DNA of 64,000 nucleotides from Actinoplanes sp. M2I2 (GTDB lineage: Bacteria; Actinomycetota; Actinomycetes; Mycobacteriales; Micromonosporaceae): NCBI RefSeq assembly GCF_023544445.1, contig NZ_JALPVJ010000010.1:1-64000 (forward strand). The letters are read 5' to 3'. The notes below the pieces were generated by a model. The model had not been told where the DNA came from, searched no databases, and saw nothing but the letters and a program-made list of their open reading frames with translations. Numbering within the stretch: position 1 is the first letter of the stretch; the number at the start of each line of letters is the position of its first letter. Positions 51,001 to 59,583 of the stretch are shown here, piece after piece. Both the position numbers and the translations under genes were made by a program.

Positions 51001-51948
51001 GTGGATACTGCGATCTCGACCTCCCCCGCCTGGGGCATCGGCCTCGCCACCGTCACCGCCGAGGGGCAGGTGCTCGACACCTGGTACCCGGAGGGCTTCC
51101 TCGGGCTGGGCGCGGCGCCCGCCGAGGAGCCCGCGCTGCCGGCCGGGCTGACCGGGCCCCGGGCGCTGCCCGGCCTGTCGACGGTCGAGGTCCGCACGAC
51201 CATCGCGTCGCTGGCCGACCCGATCAAGGACGCCTCGGACGCGTACCTGCGGCTGCACCTGCTGTCGCACCGCTTCGTCGTGCCCAACTCGCTCAACCTC
51301 GACGGCATCTTCGGCGCGCTGGCCAACGTGGCCTGGACGTCGGCCGGGCCGTGCCCGCCCGACCGGGTCGACGAGCTGCGCTTCCTCGAGCGCGCCGCGG
51401 GCCGTCACCTCGCCGTCTTCGGCGTCGACAAGTTCCCGCGGATGACCGATTACGTGGTGCCCTCGGGCGTCCGCATCGCGGACGCCGACCGGGTGCGCCT
51501 CGGCGCCCACCTGGCCTCGGGCACGACCGTCATGCACGAGGGCTTCACCAACTTCAACGCCGGCACGCTGGGCACGTCGATGGTCGAGGGCCGCATCGTG
51601 CAGGGCGTCGTGGTGGGCGACAGCTCCGACATCGGCGCCGGGTCGTCCATCATGGGCACGCTCTCGGGCGGCGGCAAGGACAAGGTGCGCATCGGCGAGC
51701 GCAGCCTGCTGGGGGCCAACGCGGGCATCGGCATCTCGCTCGGCGACGACTGCGTGGTCGAGGCCGGTTGCTACATCACGGCCGGGTCCAAGATCACACT
51801 GCCGGACGGCCGGGTGGTCAAGGCTCGCGAGCTCTCCGGCGTCGACAATCTGCTCTTCTGGCGCAACTCGGTCACCGGCGCGCTGGAGGCCAAGCCGCGC
51901 AAGGGCACCGGCATCGAGCTCAACGCGGCGCTGCACGCCAACTCCTGA
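51001..51948 (+). CDS. dapD: Tetrahydrodipicolinate N-succinyltransferase
   Basis: A 315-residue trimeric acyltransferase that uses succinyl-CoA on tetrahydrodipicolinate. The left-handed beta-helix hexapeptide repeats are visible ([51 protein letters not shown]). GTG 51001 is the start. It belongs to the longer actinobacterial DapD group. Its stop lies 3 bp from the stop of the convergent lysG-type gene. Confidence 0.95.
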   Translation: MDTAISTSPAWGIGLATVTAEGQVLDTWYPEGFLGLGAAPAEEPALPAGLTGPRALPGLSTVEVRTTIASLADPIKDASDAYLRLHLLSHRFVVPNSLNLDGIFGALANVAWTSAGPCPPDRVDELRFLERAAGRHLAVFGVDKFPRMTDYVVPSGVRIADADRVRLGAHLASGTTVMHEGFTNFNAGTLGTSMVEGRIVQGVVVGDSSDIGAGSSIMGTLSGGGKDKVRIGERSLLGANAGIGISLGDDCVVEAGCYITAGSKITLPDGRVVKARELSGVDNLLFWRNSVTGALEAKPRKGTGIELNAALHANS

Positions 51949-51951
51949 GCT

Positions 51952-52752
51952 TCACCGGAGGTACGGGGCGGCCGCCGCTTTGACGGCGGCCGTCAGCATC
52001 TCCAGCACCTCGGAGCCGATCCGCCAGTACTGCCAGTACAGGGGCACGTCGAGGTGGCGGCCCGGGTGCAGGTCGACGTACCGCCCGGCCGCGATGTCCG
52101 CGCGGGCGATCCAGTCCGGGACCATGCCCCACCCCAGCCCCATCCGGATGGCCTCGATGAACCCCGAGGCCGACGGGACGTGGTGGACCGGCGCATCGGA
52201 CTTGTCGATCTCGAGGAACCGGTGCTGGAGCCGGTCCCGCCGGTCGTACAGGATCATCGCCTCGTCCTCGGGCCGGCCGACCGCCAGATAGCGCATCGCG
52301 CCCAGCCGCTCGATCCGGCAACCCTGCACGACCTCGTGGTCGGCGGTCACGGCGGCCATCGCCGTACCGGCTCGCAACAGGTCGGCCGTGTAGTGCTCGT
52401 CGTCGGTGTGCAGCTCGTAGGACGGGCCCGGCACGGCGGCCAGCGCCGGCAGGAACCAGGTGTGCAGCGAGTCCGCGTTCACCACGATCGAGACCCGGGT
52501 GCCGTCGCGCGCCTGACCGAGGGCCTCCCGTTCGAGCAGAGCCACCTGCCCGGCGAACCGGACCAGCGCCTCCCCGGCCGGGGTCGCCACGCACGGCTTG
52601 GTGCGGCGCACCAGCACCTGGCCGACCGAGCGCTCCAGGGCCTTGATGCGCTGGCTCACCGCGGAGGGTGTGACGTGCAGCTCGCGGGCCGCCGCCTCGA
52701 AGCTGCCCGACTCGATGACGGCCTGGAAGGTGGCCAGCTGCGCGAAATCCAC
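51952..52752 (-). CDS. lysG: LysR family ArgP/LysG-type regulator
   Basis: A 266-residue LysR regulator with HTH LATFQAVIESGSFEAAARELHVTPSAVSQRIKALE and a substrate domain of the ArgP type (VVNADSLHTWFLPALA). LysG activates export of lysine/arginine when their level rises. It is divergent from lysE (71 bp apart). Its GTG start overlaps a palindromic operator at 52752-52768. Confidence 0.92.
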   Translation of the reverse strand: MDFAQLATFQAVIESGSFEAAARELHVTPSAVSQRIKALERSVGQVLVRRTKPCVATPAGEALVRFAGQVALLEREALGQARDGTRVSIVVNADSLHTWFLPALAAVPGPSYELHTDDEHYTADLLRAGTAMAAVTADHEVVQGCRIERLGAMRYLAVGRPEDEAMILYDRRDRLQHRFLEIDKSDAPVHHVPSASGFIEAIRMGLGWGMVPDWIARADIAAGRYVDLHPGRHLDVPLYWQYWRIGSEVLEMLTAAVKAAAAPYLR

Positions 52753-52768
52753 ATTAGCGATTCTAATG
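52752..52768. promoter_or_regulatory. LysG-type operator between lysG and lysE
   Basis: CATTAG and CTAATG form a perfect 6-bp inverted repeat with a 5-bp spacer, of the T-N11-A type used by LysR regulators. It touches the GTG start of lysG and lies 55 bp upstream of the lysE start. Confidence 0.65.
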
Positions 52769-52823
52769 CAACGTCAAAATCTTTAGCTTGAGTACGTCTG
52801 ACCGCCCGCCTAGCGTCGAATCC

Positions 52824-53420
52824 GTGCTCACCTCCGTCGTCGCCGGCTTCTTCGCCTCCGCCGTGCTCATCATCGCCATCGGCGCCCAGAACGCCTTCGT
52901 GCTCCGCCAGGGCCTGCGCCGGGAGCACGTGGTCGCCGTGGTGCTGGTCTGCGCTCTCTCCGACCTGTTCCTGATCCTGGCCGGCATCGGCGGGCTGGGC
53001 GCGGTGGTCACGGCCCGGCCCGACGCCGTCACGGTGATCAAGTGGGTCGGCGCGGCCTTCCTCATCACGTACGCCGGGATGGCCGCCCGGCGGGCCCTGC
53101 GGCCGGCCGGGCTCAAGGCCGCCGACCGGGCCCCGGCCACACTCCGCGCGACCCTGCTCACCTGCCTGGCGCTCACCTACCTCAACCCGCACGTCTACCT
53201 CGACACCGTCCTGCTGCTCGGATCGGTCGCCCAGCAGCATCCGCACCGGTGGCTCTTCGGCGCCGGGGCGGCCGCAGCCAGTCTCGTCTGGTTCACGGCG
53301 CTGGGCGCGGGCGCGCACCGGCTCGCGCCGCTGCTGGCCCGGCCGTCGGCCTGGCGGGTGCTCGACGGACTGATCGCGGTCGTCATGCTGGCCGTCGCCG
53401 CGATGCTGCTGCTCGGCTAA
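52824..53420 (+). CDS. lysE: LysE-type basic amino acid exporter
   Basis: A 198-residue membrane protein of five to six helices. The family signature is clear (GAQNAFVLRQGLRREHV). It exports lysine and arginine by proton exchange. GTG 52824 is chosen since the strongly hydrophobic first helix begins right after; a start at 52788 would add 12 polar residues. The divergent lysG gene presumably activates it. Confidence 0.94.
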   Translation: MLTSVVAGFFASAVLIIAIGAQNAFVLRQGLRREHVVAVVLVCALSDLFLILAGIGGLGAVVTARPDAVTVIKWVGAAFLITYAGMAARRALRPAGLKAADRAPATLRATLLTCLALTYLNPHVYLDTVLLLGSVAQQHPHRWLFGAGAAAASLVWFTALGAGAHRLAPLLARPSAWRVLDGLIAVVMLAVAAMLLLG

Positions 53421-53456
53421 CACCGCTCCCATGCCCCCGCCGGATCAGGCGCTAGC

Positions 53457-53477
53457 TTGACTCTCGACCAGGTCGAG
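53457..53477 (+). promoter_or_regulatory. MerR-type promoter/operator
   Basis: A -35-like TTGACT (53457-53462) abuts a perfect inverted repeat CTCGAC-CAG-GTCGAG (53463-53477). An operator between -35 and -10 with a long spacer is the MerR arrangement. The start codon of the MerR-clamp gene is 17 bp further. Confidence 0.6.
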
Positions 53478-53493
53478 GCAGCAGGGTCGGGAT

Positions 53494-54540
53494 GTGCGAG
53501 GAGACATGCGGGGCATCGGGGCGGTGGCGCGGGACAGTGGGCTCAGCGTCAGCGCGCTGCGGTTCTACGACAGCGCGGGCGTGCTGGTGCCGGCCGAGGT
53601 CGACCCGGCGACGGGCTACCGGCGCTACCGCGACGACCAGGTGCGGGCCGCCCGGCTGATCGCGGGCCTGCGCCGCGTCGGGCTGCCGGTGGCCGAGATC
53701 GCCGAGGCCGTGCGCGAGCTGGACGACCTGCCGGCGGTGCGTCGCCGGCTCGACGCCCACCGGCAACGCCTCGAGGCCGGGCTGGCCGACGCCCGGCGTG
53801 AGCTCCTCCGCATCCACGCCCTGCTCGACCTGGAGGAACTCATGACCCGAGTCAGTCTGCCCGCCGCTGCCCTGGCCGCGACGATCGACGCCGTCCGCTT
53901 CGCCGCGGGCGCCGACCCCGAGCTGCCGATGCTGCGGTGTGTGCTCGCCGACGTGACCGGCGGCCTGCTCACGCTGGTGACGACCGACCGGTTCCGGATG
54001 GCGGTGGCGTCGGCGCCCGCCGGGGTCGAGGGGCCGCCGATCCGCTCGGTGCTGCCGCTGCCCTTCGTCGACGAGCTGCGGCGGGGGCTCACCGGCGGCG
54101 AAGCGGGTCTCGATCTCACCCCCGGCCGGGTACGGGCGGAGCCGGCCGCGCTCGAGGCCGAGCCCCTCGACATCGACTACCCGGATCACCGCCGCCTGCT
54201 CGACGGGCTCACGACACCGGCCACCCGGGTCACCGTCGACACCGCCGCGCTGCGTTCCCGGGTCGAGGCGGCGTCGGCCGCGACACGCGTGCACGACGGC
54301 ACGGCGTACCAGGTCGCGGTCCTGGCCTTCGATCCGACCGGCGGCGTGAGCCTGGTGCCGGAGGCGGAGTGCAGCGGCGAGGCCCACCTGGCCGTGAACC
54401 GGGAGTTCCTGCTGCAGGCGCTCGACGCGGGCGGCGCCGGGCAGCTCGTGCTGGAGCTGGACGGCCCGATCAAGCCACTGGCCGTCCGCGTCCCCGGCGA
54501 CGACTCCCGCTTCTCGATCCTGATGCCCGTCCGCCCCTGA
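53494..54540 (+). CDS. MerR regulator fused to two DNA sliding-clamp domains
   Basis: A 348-residue fusion protein. Residues 7-75 are a MerR-type HTH (GAVARDSGLSVSALRFYDSAG, GYRRYRDDQV), followed by a coiled coil (about 85-115). Residues 120-235 match domain 2 of the replication sliding clamp (DnaN): PMLRCVLADVTGGLLTLVTT then DRFRMAVAS. Residues 228-348 match domain 3, with the segment after YPDHRRLL and the C-terminal FLLQALDAGGAGQLVLEL and FSILMPVRP, the hallmark DnaN end. Domain 1 is missing. GTG 53494 or ATG 53506 may be the start. No other replication gene is near. The clamp part may serve as a ligand- or protein-binding sensor instead of a ring. Confidence 0.88.
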   Translation: MRGDMRGIGAVARDSGLSVSALRFYDSAGVLVPAEVDPATGYRRYRDDQVRAARLIAGLRRVGLPVAEIAEAVRELDDLPAVRRRLDAHRQRLEAGLADARRELLRIHALLDLEELMTRVSLPAAALAATIDAVRFAAGADPELPMLRCVLADVTGGLLTLVTTDRFRMAVASAPAGVEGPPIRSVLPLPFVDELRRGLTGGEAGLDLTPGRVRAEPAALEAEPLDIDYPDHRRLLDGLTTPATRVTVDTAALRSRVEAASAATRVHDGTAYQVAVLAFDPTGGVSLVPEAECSGEAHLAVNREFLLQALDAGGAGQLVLELDGPIKPLAVRVPGDDSRFSILMPVRP

Positions 54541-54688
54541 CCGCTTGCCGCCCGGCTCGGCCTTGCTCGAGGGCAGGCGCCGGGTCGAGGTCGCGGCGGC
54601 GTAACAATTTACGTTCCCGTCACGCGATAGCGCTTGAGCCGCGTCACAACGGTGTTCCGCGCCCGGCGCCACTGGCTACGGTCGTCGG

Positions 54689-55417
54689 GTGCGCATCGGA
54701 CAGCAGTACGAGGAATCAGCCGGCGAGCGCGCCACCGGCTGGGAGTTCGCCTGGCTGGACGGGCGCGACGTGGGCTCCGAGCCCTCCTGGTCGTACCCGG
54801 CCCTGGCCCGTACGCTGCTGCGACGCGCCTCCTCGGCGCTCGACCTGGACACCGGCAGCGGTGAATTGCTGGCCGAGCTGGCCCCGCTGCCGCCGCACAC
54901 CGTGGCCGTCGAGAGCTGGGCCCGCAACACCCCGGTGGCCCGCGACCGGCTGACTCCCCTGGCGGTCGAGGTGCGCACCGAGCTGCCCGGCGGCGAGGAC
55001 GAGTTCGACGTGGTGCTGAGCCGCCACGGCCGGCTCCCGGCCGACGACATCGTCCGCCTGCTGCGCGGCGGCGGCACGGTGCTGAGCCAGCAGGTCGGCA
55101 GCGACGACCTGGCCGAGCTGAACGCGGCGCTGGGGGCGCCGCCGGCTCACCGCGCCCCCTGGAACGCCGACGTCGCCGTGTCGGCGCTGACCGCCGCGGG
55201 TCTCGACGTCGTCGACGTGCGCGAGGAACGCCCGCCGGTCACGTTCCACGACGTCGGCGCGGTGGTGCGCCAACTTCGCGATCTTCCCTGGCAGATCCGT
55301 GACTTCTCGCCGAGGCTGTACCAGAACGCTCTCGAACGTCTTGACACCTTCATCCGCCTGCACGGCGGTTTCACCGTCGCCGCTCACCGTTTCCTGGTCG
55401 AAGCCGTCCGTCCCTGA
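54689..55417 (+). CDS. Class I SAM-dependent methyltransferase-like protein
   Basis: A 242-residue protein from GTG 54689. The motif I region is ALDLDTGSGELLAELAPLP, with further strand VLSRHGRLP and C-terminal methyltransferase helices (FHDVGAVVRQLRDLPWQIRDFSP). The fold is that of small-molecule methyltransferases; the substrate is unknown. A -10-like TACGGT lies 10 bp before the start codon, pointing to a leaderless transcript. It precedes the nitrilase-type gene by 28 bp, so the two are probably cotranscribed. Confidence 0.82.
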   Translation: MRIGQQYEESAGERATGWEFAWLDGRDVGSEPSWSYPALARTLLRRASSALDLDTGSGELLAELAPLPPHTVAVESWARNTPVARDRLTPLAVEVRTELPGGEDEFDVVLSRHGRLPADDIVRLLRGGGTVLSQQVGSDDLAELNAALGAPPAHRAPWNADVAVSALTAAGLDVVDVREERPPVTFHDVGAVVRQLRDLPWQIRDFSPRLYQNALERLDTFIRLHGGFTVAAHRFLVEAVRP

Positions 55418-55445
55418 CACACCCCCCCGCGAGAAAGATCGGCCC

Positions 55446-56153
55446 ATGCGCTCGTTGGTCATCGCCGTAGCCCAACCGCCCGTCCACGCGCTCGACGTCG
55501 CGGCCAACGCGACCCGCCACGCGGCCACCGTGCGCGCCGCGGCGGCCCGGGTCGTGGTCTTCCCCGAGCTTTCCCTGACCGGGTACGACCTGGACGCGCC
55601 CCTGCTGTCGCCGGACGACCCACGGCTGCACCCGCTGATCGAGGCCTGCGCCGCCACCGACACGATCGCGCTGGCCGGGGCGCCCGTCGCCGGCCCGCAC
55701 ATCGCCACCCTGCGGATCGACGGCGACGGCGCCCGGGTCGCCTACCGCAAGGTCAACCCGCACCACACCGAGGCGCGCTTCGAGCCCGGGCCCGGCCCGG
55801 AGGTCATCGAGGTGGACGGGTGGCGCCTCGGCCTCGGCATCTGCCGCGACACCGGCGTCGAGGAGCACGCGGCGACCACCGCGGCACTCGGCATGGACGC
55901 GTACATCGCCGGCGTGGCCGACGAGCCCGAGGCCGCCGTCGTGCACGCCGAGAGGGCCCGCCGGATCAGCCGGACGTACGGGGTGTGGGTCGCGATCTCG
56001 TCCTGCGCGGGCGCGACCGGCCCCGCCTATCCCGAGACGGCCGGTCGCTCGGGCATCTGGGCGCCGGACGGCAAGGTGGCCGCCCGGGCCGGCAGCGCGG
56101 TCGGCGAGATCGCGCGGGCGACCCTGCTCGCCGAGCGCCTGGCCCGGGTCTAG
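55446..56153 (+). CDS. Carbon-nitrogen (nitrilase-type) hydrolase
   Basis: A 235-residue cytosolic hydrolase with the Glu-Lys-Cys triad: Glu 41 in VFPELSLTGYD, Lys 102 in AYRKVNPHH, Cys 133 in GLGICRDTG. It is short for the family and ends with ARATLLAERLARV. Amide substrates such as omega-amidase or N-carbamoyl compounds are possible. It lies downstream of a methyltransferase gene in the same direction and is convergent with a second methyltransferase gene. Confidence 0.88.
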   Translation: MRSLVIAVAQPPVHALDVAANATRHAATVRAAAARVVVFPELSLTGYDLDAPLLSPDDPRLHPLIEACAATDTIALAGAPVAGPHIATLRIDGDGARVAYRKVNPHHTEARFEPGPGPEVIEVDGWRLGLGICRDTGVEEHAATTAALGMDAYIAGVADEPEAAVVHAERARRISRTYGVWVAISSCAGATGPAYPETAGRSGIWAPDGKVAARAGSAVGEIARATLLAERLARV

Positions 56154-56200
56154 TTTCCGGGCCTTTCAGGGTCTGGCTTTTCCGGTCCAGTTTCTCCGGT

Positions 56201-56929
56201 CTAGTTCTTGCGGGCCAGGACGAGGCTGGTGTGCAGCGCCAGCGTGACCGAGCCGCCGAAGCTGTCGACCGCGGCGCGCAGGCCGTCCAGGGTGCGCCGC
56301 TGCTCGTCCGGGGTGTGCCGGCGGAACGGCGAGAACGTCTGGACCAGTTCGAGATAGCGCTGCGTCGAAAAGTCCGGGTACGTGGTGAACAAGCACTCCT
56401 CGACGTCCGACCACAGCCCGGCGCCGGCCACGTCGTCGCGCACCCAGTGGTCGGCCCGGTCGGCCACCGTCGGGTCGACCCGGTGGAACACGTCCGTGAT
56501 GGCCTGTTCCTGTGCCGGGTCGGCGTAGCCGTACTTGTGGCCGAAGATCGCGAGCGTGCCGCCCGGGGCGAGCGTGTCGAAGGACCGGCGGTTGCGCGTC
56601 GCGACGTCCATCCAGTGCCAGGCCAGCGCGCACGCGACGAGGCTGGGCCGGCGGGCCGGCGGGGACCACTCCTCGAACGTCGTCTCGACCACCTCGACCT
56701 GCGGGAACTTGGCGCGCAGCAGGGCCGCCATGCGCGGGTCGGGTTCAAGAGCCACAACCGGTTCCCCGTACGCGACGAGCAGCTCGGTGCCCTTGCCGGT
56801 GCCGGCGCCCAGCTCGACGATGCCGGTGGGCCGGCCGCCGTAGTCGAGGATCGCCTGCCGAACCTCCTCCGGGTAGCCCGGGCGTACCTCGTCGTAGAGG
56901 GCGGCGACCTCGCCGAAGACCTGGACCAT
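56201..56929 (-). CDS. Class I SAM-dependent methyltransferase
   Basis: A 242-residue methyltransferase from ATG 56929 (MVQVFGEVAALYDEVRPGYPE), the usual start of the UbiE/Tam-like family. Motif I is VELGAGTGKGTELL, motif II VALEPDPRMAALLR, and the LAWHWMDV region is typical. The substrate is unknown. It is divergent from the RidA gene with 30 bp between starts. The frame is open to 57013, but that would overlap the RidA gene. Confidence 0.9.
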   Translation of the reverse strand: MVQVFGEVAALYDEVRPGYPEEVRQAILDYGGRPTGIVELGAGTGKGTELLVAYGEPVVALEPDPRMAALLRAKFPQVEVVETTFEEWSPPARRPSLVACALAWHWMDVATRNRRSFDTLAPGGTLAIFGHKYGYADPAQEQAITDVFHRVDPTVADRADHWVRDDVAGAGLWSDVEECLFTTYPDFSTQRYLELVQTFSPFRRHTPDEQRRTLDGLRAAVDSFGGSVTLALHTSLVLARKN

Positions 56930-56959
56930 GAGCTCGACCGTAGCGTCTAGGCTCGATCC

Positions 56960-57352
56960 GTGAAGCACCACGTCCGGCCCGTGGGGTCGCCGCCGACCAA
57001 CGGCTACAGCCACGCCGTGTCCTTCACCGGCACGACGATCATGGTCTCCGGGCAGGTGCCGCTCGACGCGGAGGGCCGCCTGGTCGGCGAGGACGACACG
57101 CTCGAACAGACCCGCCAGGTGTTCCGGAACATCGCGGCGGCCCTGGCTCCGGCCGGCGCCCGGATGTCCGACGTGGTCAAGCTGACGGTGTTCCTGACCA
57201 GCATCGCGGATCTGCCGGCCTTCCGGACCGCCCGCGACGAGGTCATCGACCCGGAGCGGCCGCCGGCGAGCTCACTGGTCCAGGTCGCCGGGCTGGTCCA
57301 GCCGGGCTTCCGGGTCGAGATCGAAGCCGTCGCGGCGCTGCCGGCCGGCTGA
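56960..57352 (+). CDS. RidA/YER057c/UK114 family protein
   Basis: A 130-residue protein of the RidA superfamily (VSGQVPLDAEGRLVG, TRQVFRNIAAAL, VVKLTVFLTSI, VEIEAVAAL). The Arg that binds the imine carboxylate in archetypal RidA, expected near RPPASSLVQV, is replaced by Ser, so enamine/imine deaminase activity is doubtful and the protein belongs to a divergent subgroup. Start GTG 56960. Confidence 0.88.
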   Translation: MKHHVRPVGSPPTNGYSHAVSFTGTTIMVSGQVPLDAEGRLVGEDDTLEQTRQVFRNIAAALAPAGARMSDVVKLTVFLTSIADLPAFRTARDEVIDPERPPASSLVQVAGLVQPGFRVEIEAVAALPAG

Positions 57353-57868
57353 GCCCCGGCAACCCTCGCGGCCGAGCACGCCGCCGAGCACGCTGCCGAC
57401 AGAAGCGTCGGCGGTAAGCATCTTTCAGGTGAGTGGGCTGACGGATCGCTTAACCCATTAGAGGAAATGTGCCCTTGCCGTGATGCAAGGGCCGCGATTA
57501 ATGCTCACTTTCGGGCCGACGGCGACCGTCGATTCGTGGGGTTACGGCCCGCCTTGGATCTTTCTTCGCTTGCGCCCGGGGCGCGGTCCTGATACGCCAC
57601 CGTTTCCGCTGCCTGACGCCGTCACCAGCGGGTATTGGTGATCGCCAACGTGCGGTGTGCGCTCGATGTCTTGTGGCCGCGTCAGGCTTCCGGGTTCGTC
57701 CGATCATCGGCAATCGACTGACTTGCCGTTCTGGATAGGACGGGCGTAAGCACTATCGCTCTCGCCTGTCACATCCGCCATCTTTGTCCCAGCGCCGGAA
57801 CGCTTCGAGCCCCGGCCACAACAATTCCCAGCACCAAAGTTTGTCGTCTGTTCCAGGAGGAACTTCCC
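57353..57868. other. Long intergenic stretch before the secreted-protein cluster
   Basis: About 510 bp with no convincing gene. It begins with a hairpin (57471-57492) that probably ends ridA transcription. The rest is less GC-rich than the genes and ends in a strong ribosome-binding site (CAGGAGGAA) before the secreted protein at 57869. Confidence 0.5.
57471..57492 (+). terminator. Hairpin after the RidA gene
   Basis: Perfect 8-bp arms GCCCTTGC/GCAAGGGC with a CGTGAT loop, about 120 bp after the stop codon. Confidence 0.55.
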
Positions 57869-58372
57869 ATGCGTCAGTTCACCAAGCGTTCCGCCGCCAT
57901 CGTCACCGGCTCCGTTCTCGCCGTCGCCGGGGGAACCGCGGCGTTCGCCTACGCAAGCGGCTGGTTCCAGGGCAGCAGCACGACGCAGGTGACGACCTCG
58001 ACGATCAAGAACGTGACCGCCACCGTCAATCTGCGCGGCAATGCCGACAACAACTTCTTCCCGGGTAAGGCAGTGGACATCACCAACGCCTCCGTCACGA
58101 ACCCGAACGACTTCCCGGTCCAGCTCACCGGACTCACCAACATCGCGGTCTCGGGCAAGGAAGGGTGCACGCAGGAGCAGGCCGGGTTCACCCTCACCAA
58201 CCTGACGAACCGGACGTTTGACAAGAGTGCCACTCCGGTCACCAACGTTCCGCTCGGCACGCTCACGATGTCCAGGACGGCCGACCCGATTTGCGCCGGC
58301 GGCAGCCTCGTCGTCACCGCAACCCTTCAGGGCGGGATTGCCGAGGCCTCAACGGGCACGGGCGACAGCTGA
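57869..58372 (+). CDS. Secreted beta-rich protein with CalY/TasA-like signal region
   Basis: A 167-residue secreted protein starting at ATG 57869 behind AGGAGGAA. A basic n-region and a hydrophobic segment (VTGSVLAVAGGTAAFAYASG) are followed by a Ser/Thr-rich beta-strand-rich domain with two Cys (GKEGCTQEQ and PICAGGS). The segment TVTNPNDFPVQLTGLTNI-like pattern (here VTNPNDFPVQLTGLTNIAV) recurs in the protein at 59917, making them paralogues. The signal region resembles those of CalY/TasA-type proteins processed by SipW; the similarity is in pattern only. First of a run of secreted proteins. Confidence 0.7.
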   Translation: MRQFTKRSAAIVTGSVLAVAGGTAAFAYASGWFQGSSTTQVTTSTIKNVTATVNLRGNADNNFFPGKAVDITNASVTNPNDFPVQLTGLTNIAVSGKEGCTQEQAGFTLTNLTNRTFDKSATPVTNVPLGTLTMSRTADPICAGGSLVVTATLQGGIAEASTGTGDS

Positions 58373-58440
58373 CTTCGGTCGGGGGTGGACGCCGACGCGT
58401 CCACCCCGATGTCAGGCGTTTCTTGAGGTGTGGGTGGACT

Positions 58441-58809
58441 TTGCTGAAGGCACGCCGATCGATGATCACCGCTGCGGCAACGCTGGTGACGGCGTTCGCC
58501 GTGACCGCCGGCGCTCAGCAAGGTAAGTCCGGCGAGAAGGCAATGGCGCTCACTCACGACGAGCAAAAGTCCTACGACACCGCGCGCTTCACCTTGAAGG
58601 GTCAGCCAGTGAACGGTCTTTGCTCTGGGGTAGCTCGGCAGATCCGAGTCATCTTCGGCAACCCGTTCGAGTTCTCGCTTTCGTGGCGCAGCGCCCCTTG
58701 CGGCCGCAGCCTCCAGCACGGCTCGATAGCCGTCACCATGCCAAGCGACTGCGAGGACACAAAGTTCTTGATCGCTCTCGCCGGTTCAGGCAGGAAGGCC
58801 GGCCGATGA
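58441..58809 (+). CDS. Small secreted hypothetical protein
   Basis: From TTG 58441 the product is 122 residues with a good signal peptide (LLKARRSMITAAATLVTAFAVTAGA); ATG 58462 would shorten the n-region. The mature part has three Cys (GLCSGVA, APCGRS, DCEDTK) that may form a disulfide. No domain is recognised. Its stop overlaps the ATG of the next gene (ATGA), so the two are coupled. Confidence 0.6.
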   Translation: MLKARRSMITAAATLVTAFAVTAGAQQGKSGEKAMALTHDEQKSYDTARFTLKGQPVNGLCSGVARQIRVIFGNPFEFSLSWRSAPCGRSLQHGSIAVTMPSDCEDTKFLIALAGSGRKAGR

Positions 58810-59528
58810 AGAAGCGAACTGTCTACGCTTTGATCACCACCACTGTCACCGCAGTGATCGGCGCCGGAACCGTGGCAGCGAATGCCGAATGGGGAGTCAA
58901 CGGCACCAGCCAGGTCAGAGCCCGCATTGAAAGAATGCCCAACGGCACGAGGCCAAGCGTCGAGAACCAGTCCAGGGCTGCCGTGGTCACATGGAGCGCT
59001 CAAGAGATCGCACCGGGCGTGAGGATGGAAGGCTATGTCGTTACTGCTCATAGCCTGGATTCTCCGGCGAGGCAGAAGCTCGTCCGTGACGTCGTCGCTT
59101 CCGGCGGTGTCAGCGAGTCGATCACCTTCGCCGCTGACGAGGTCGCGGGAGGTAAGTGGAGGTGGACGATCCTTCCCCGCTTCGGCCGGTGGATCGGAGC
59201 CGAGGGACCTCCTAGCGGGGCACTCGCCTTCGCTCCAACCCTTAACACCGCTCCTCCCGAGGCCCCCGCACCGAAAAAGGTCACGCCTACCACCTCGCAT
59301 CCCACACCGACGCCAGTGACAACCTCGGAATCGGCGAGCAAGCCGGCCACCGCGCCTGTCCCCACTACGCCGGCTCAGGCGCCGACCCCGACGCCGACGC
59401 CGACGCCTGAGCAGAACCAAGAAAAGATCGCACCTCCGCCCGCGTCCACACCCGCGGAGCCGAAGCCTACGACGACGGCGCCGGAACCGTCCGCCAGCGG
59501 TTCGCCCGGAGAAGGCATTCCGAAATAG
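58806..59528 (+). CDS. Secreted protein with Ig/Fn3-like domain and Pro/Thr stalk
   Basis: A 240-residue secreted protein. A signal peptide (MKKRTVYALITTTVTAVIGAG) precedes a domain of about 110 residues of Fn3/Ig-like strands (VVTWSAQEIAPGVRMEGYVV) and then a 90-residue Pro/Thr/Ala stalk (TPTPTPTPEQ) typical of wall-associated extensions. There is no sortase LPXTG motif at the end. It is coupled to the gene before it and followed by a strong terminator. An adhesive or surface-display role is inference. Confidence 0.65.
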   Translation: MKKRTVYALITTTVTAVIGAGTVAANAEWGVNGTSQVRARIERMPNGTRPSVENQSRAAVVTWSAQEIAPGVRMEGYVVTAHSLDSPARQKLVRDVVASGGVSESITFAADEVAGGKWRWTILPRFGRWIGAEGPPSGALAFAPTLNTAPPEAPAPKKVTPTTSHPTPTPVTTSESASKPATAPVPTTPAQAPTPTPTPTPEQNQEKIAPPPASTPAEPKPTTTAPEPSASGSPGEGIPK

Positions 59529-59539
59529 GTGGGGTAAAT

Positions 59540-59583
59540 GATCGAGCCCGCGGCGGGGTCCCACGCCGCGGGCTCGATCGCTT
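59540..59583 (+). terminator. Strong terminator of the secreted-protein operon
   Basis: Perfect 16-bp arms (59540-59555 and 59564-59579) with an 8-nt loop, followed by GCTTT. Confidence 0.85.

Noticed and set aside
57498-57713. 71-codon minus-strand frame before the secreted cluster
   Set aside because: Highly basic, no start signal and no recognisable pattern.
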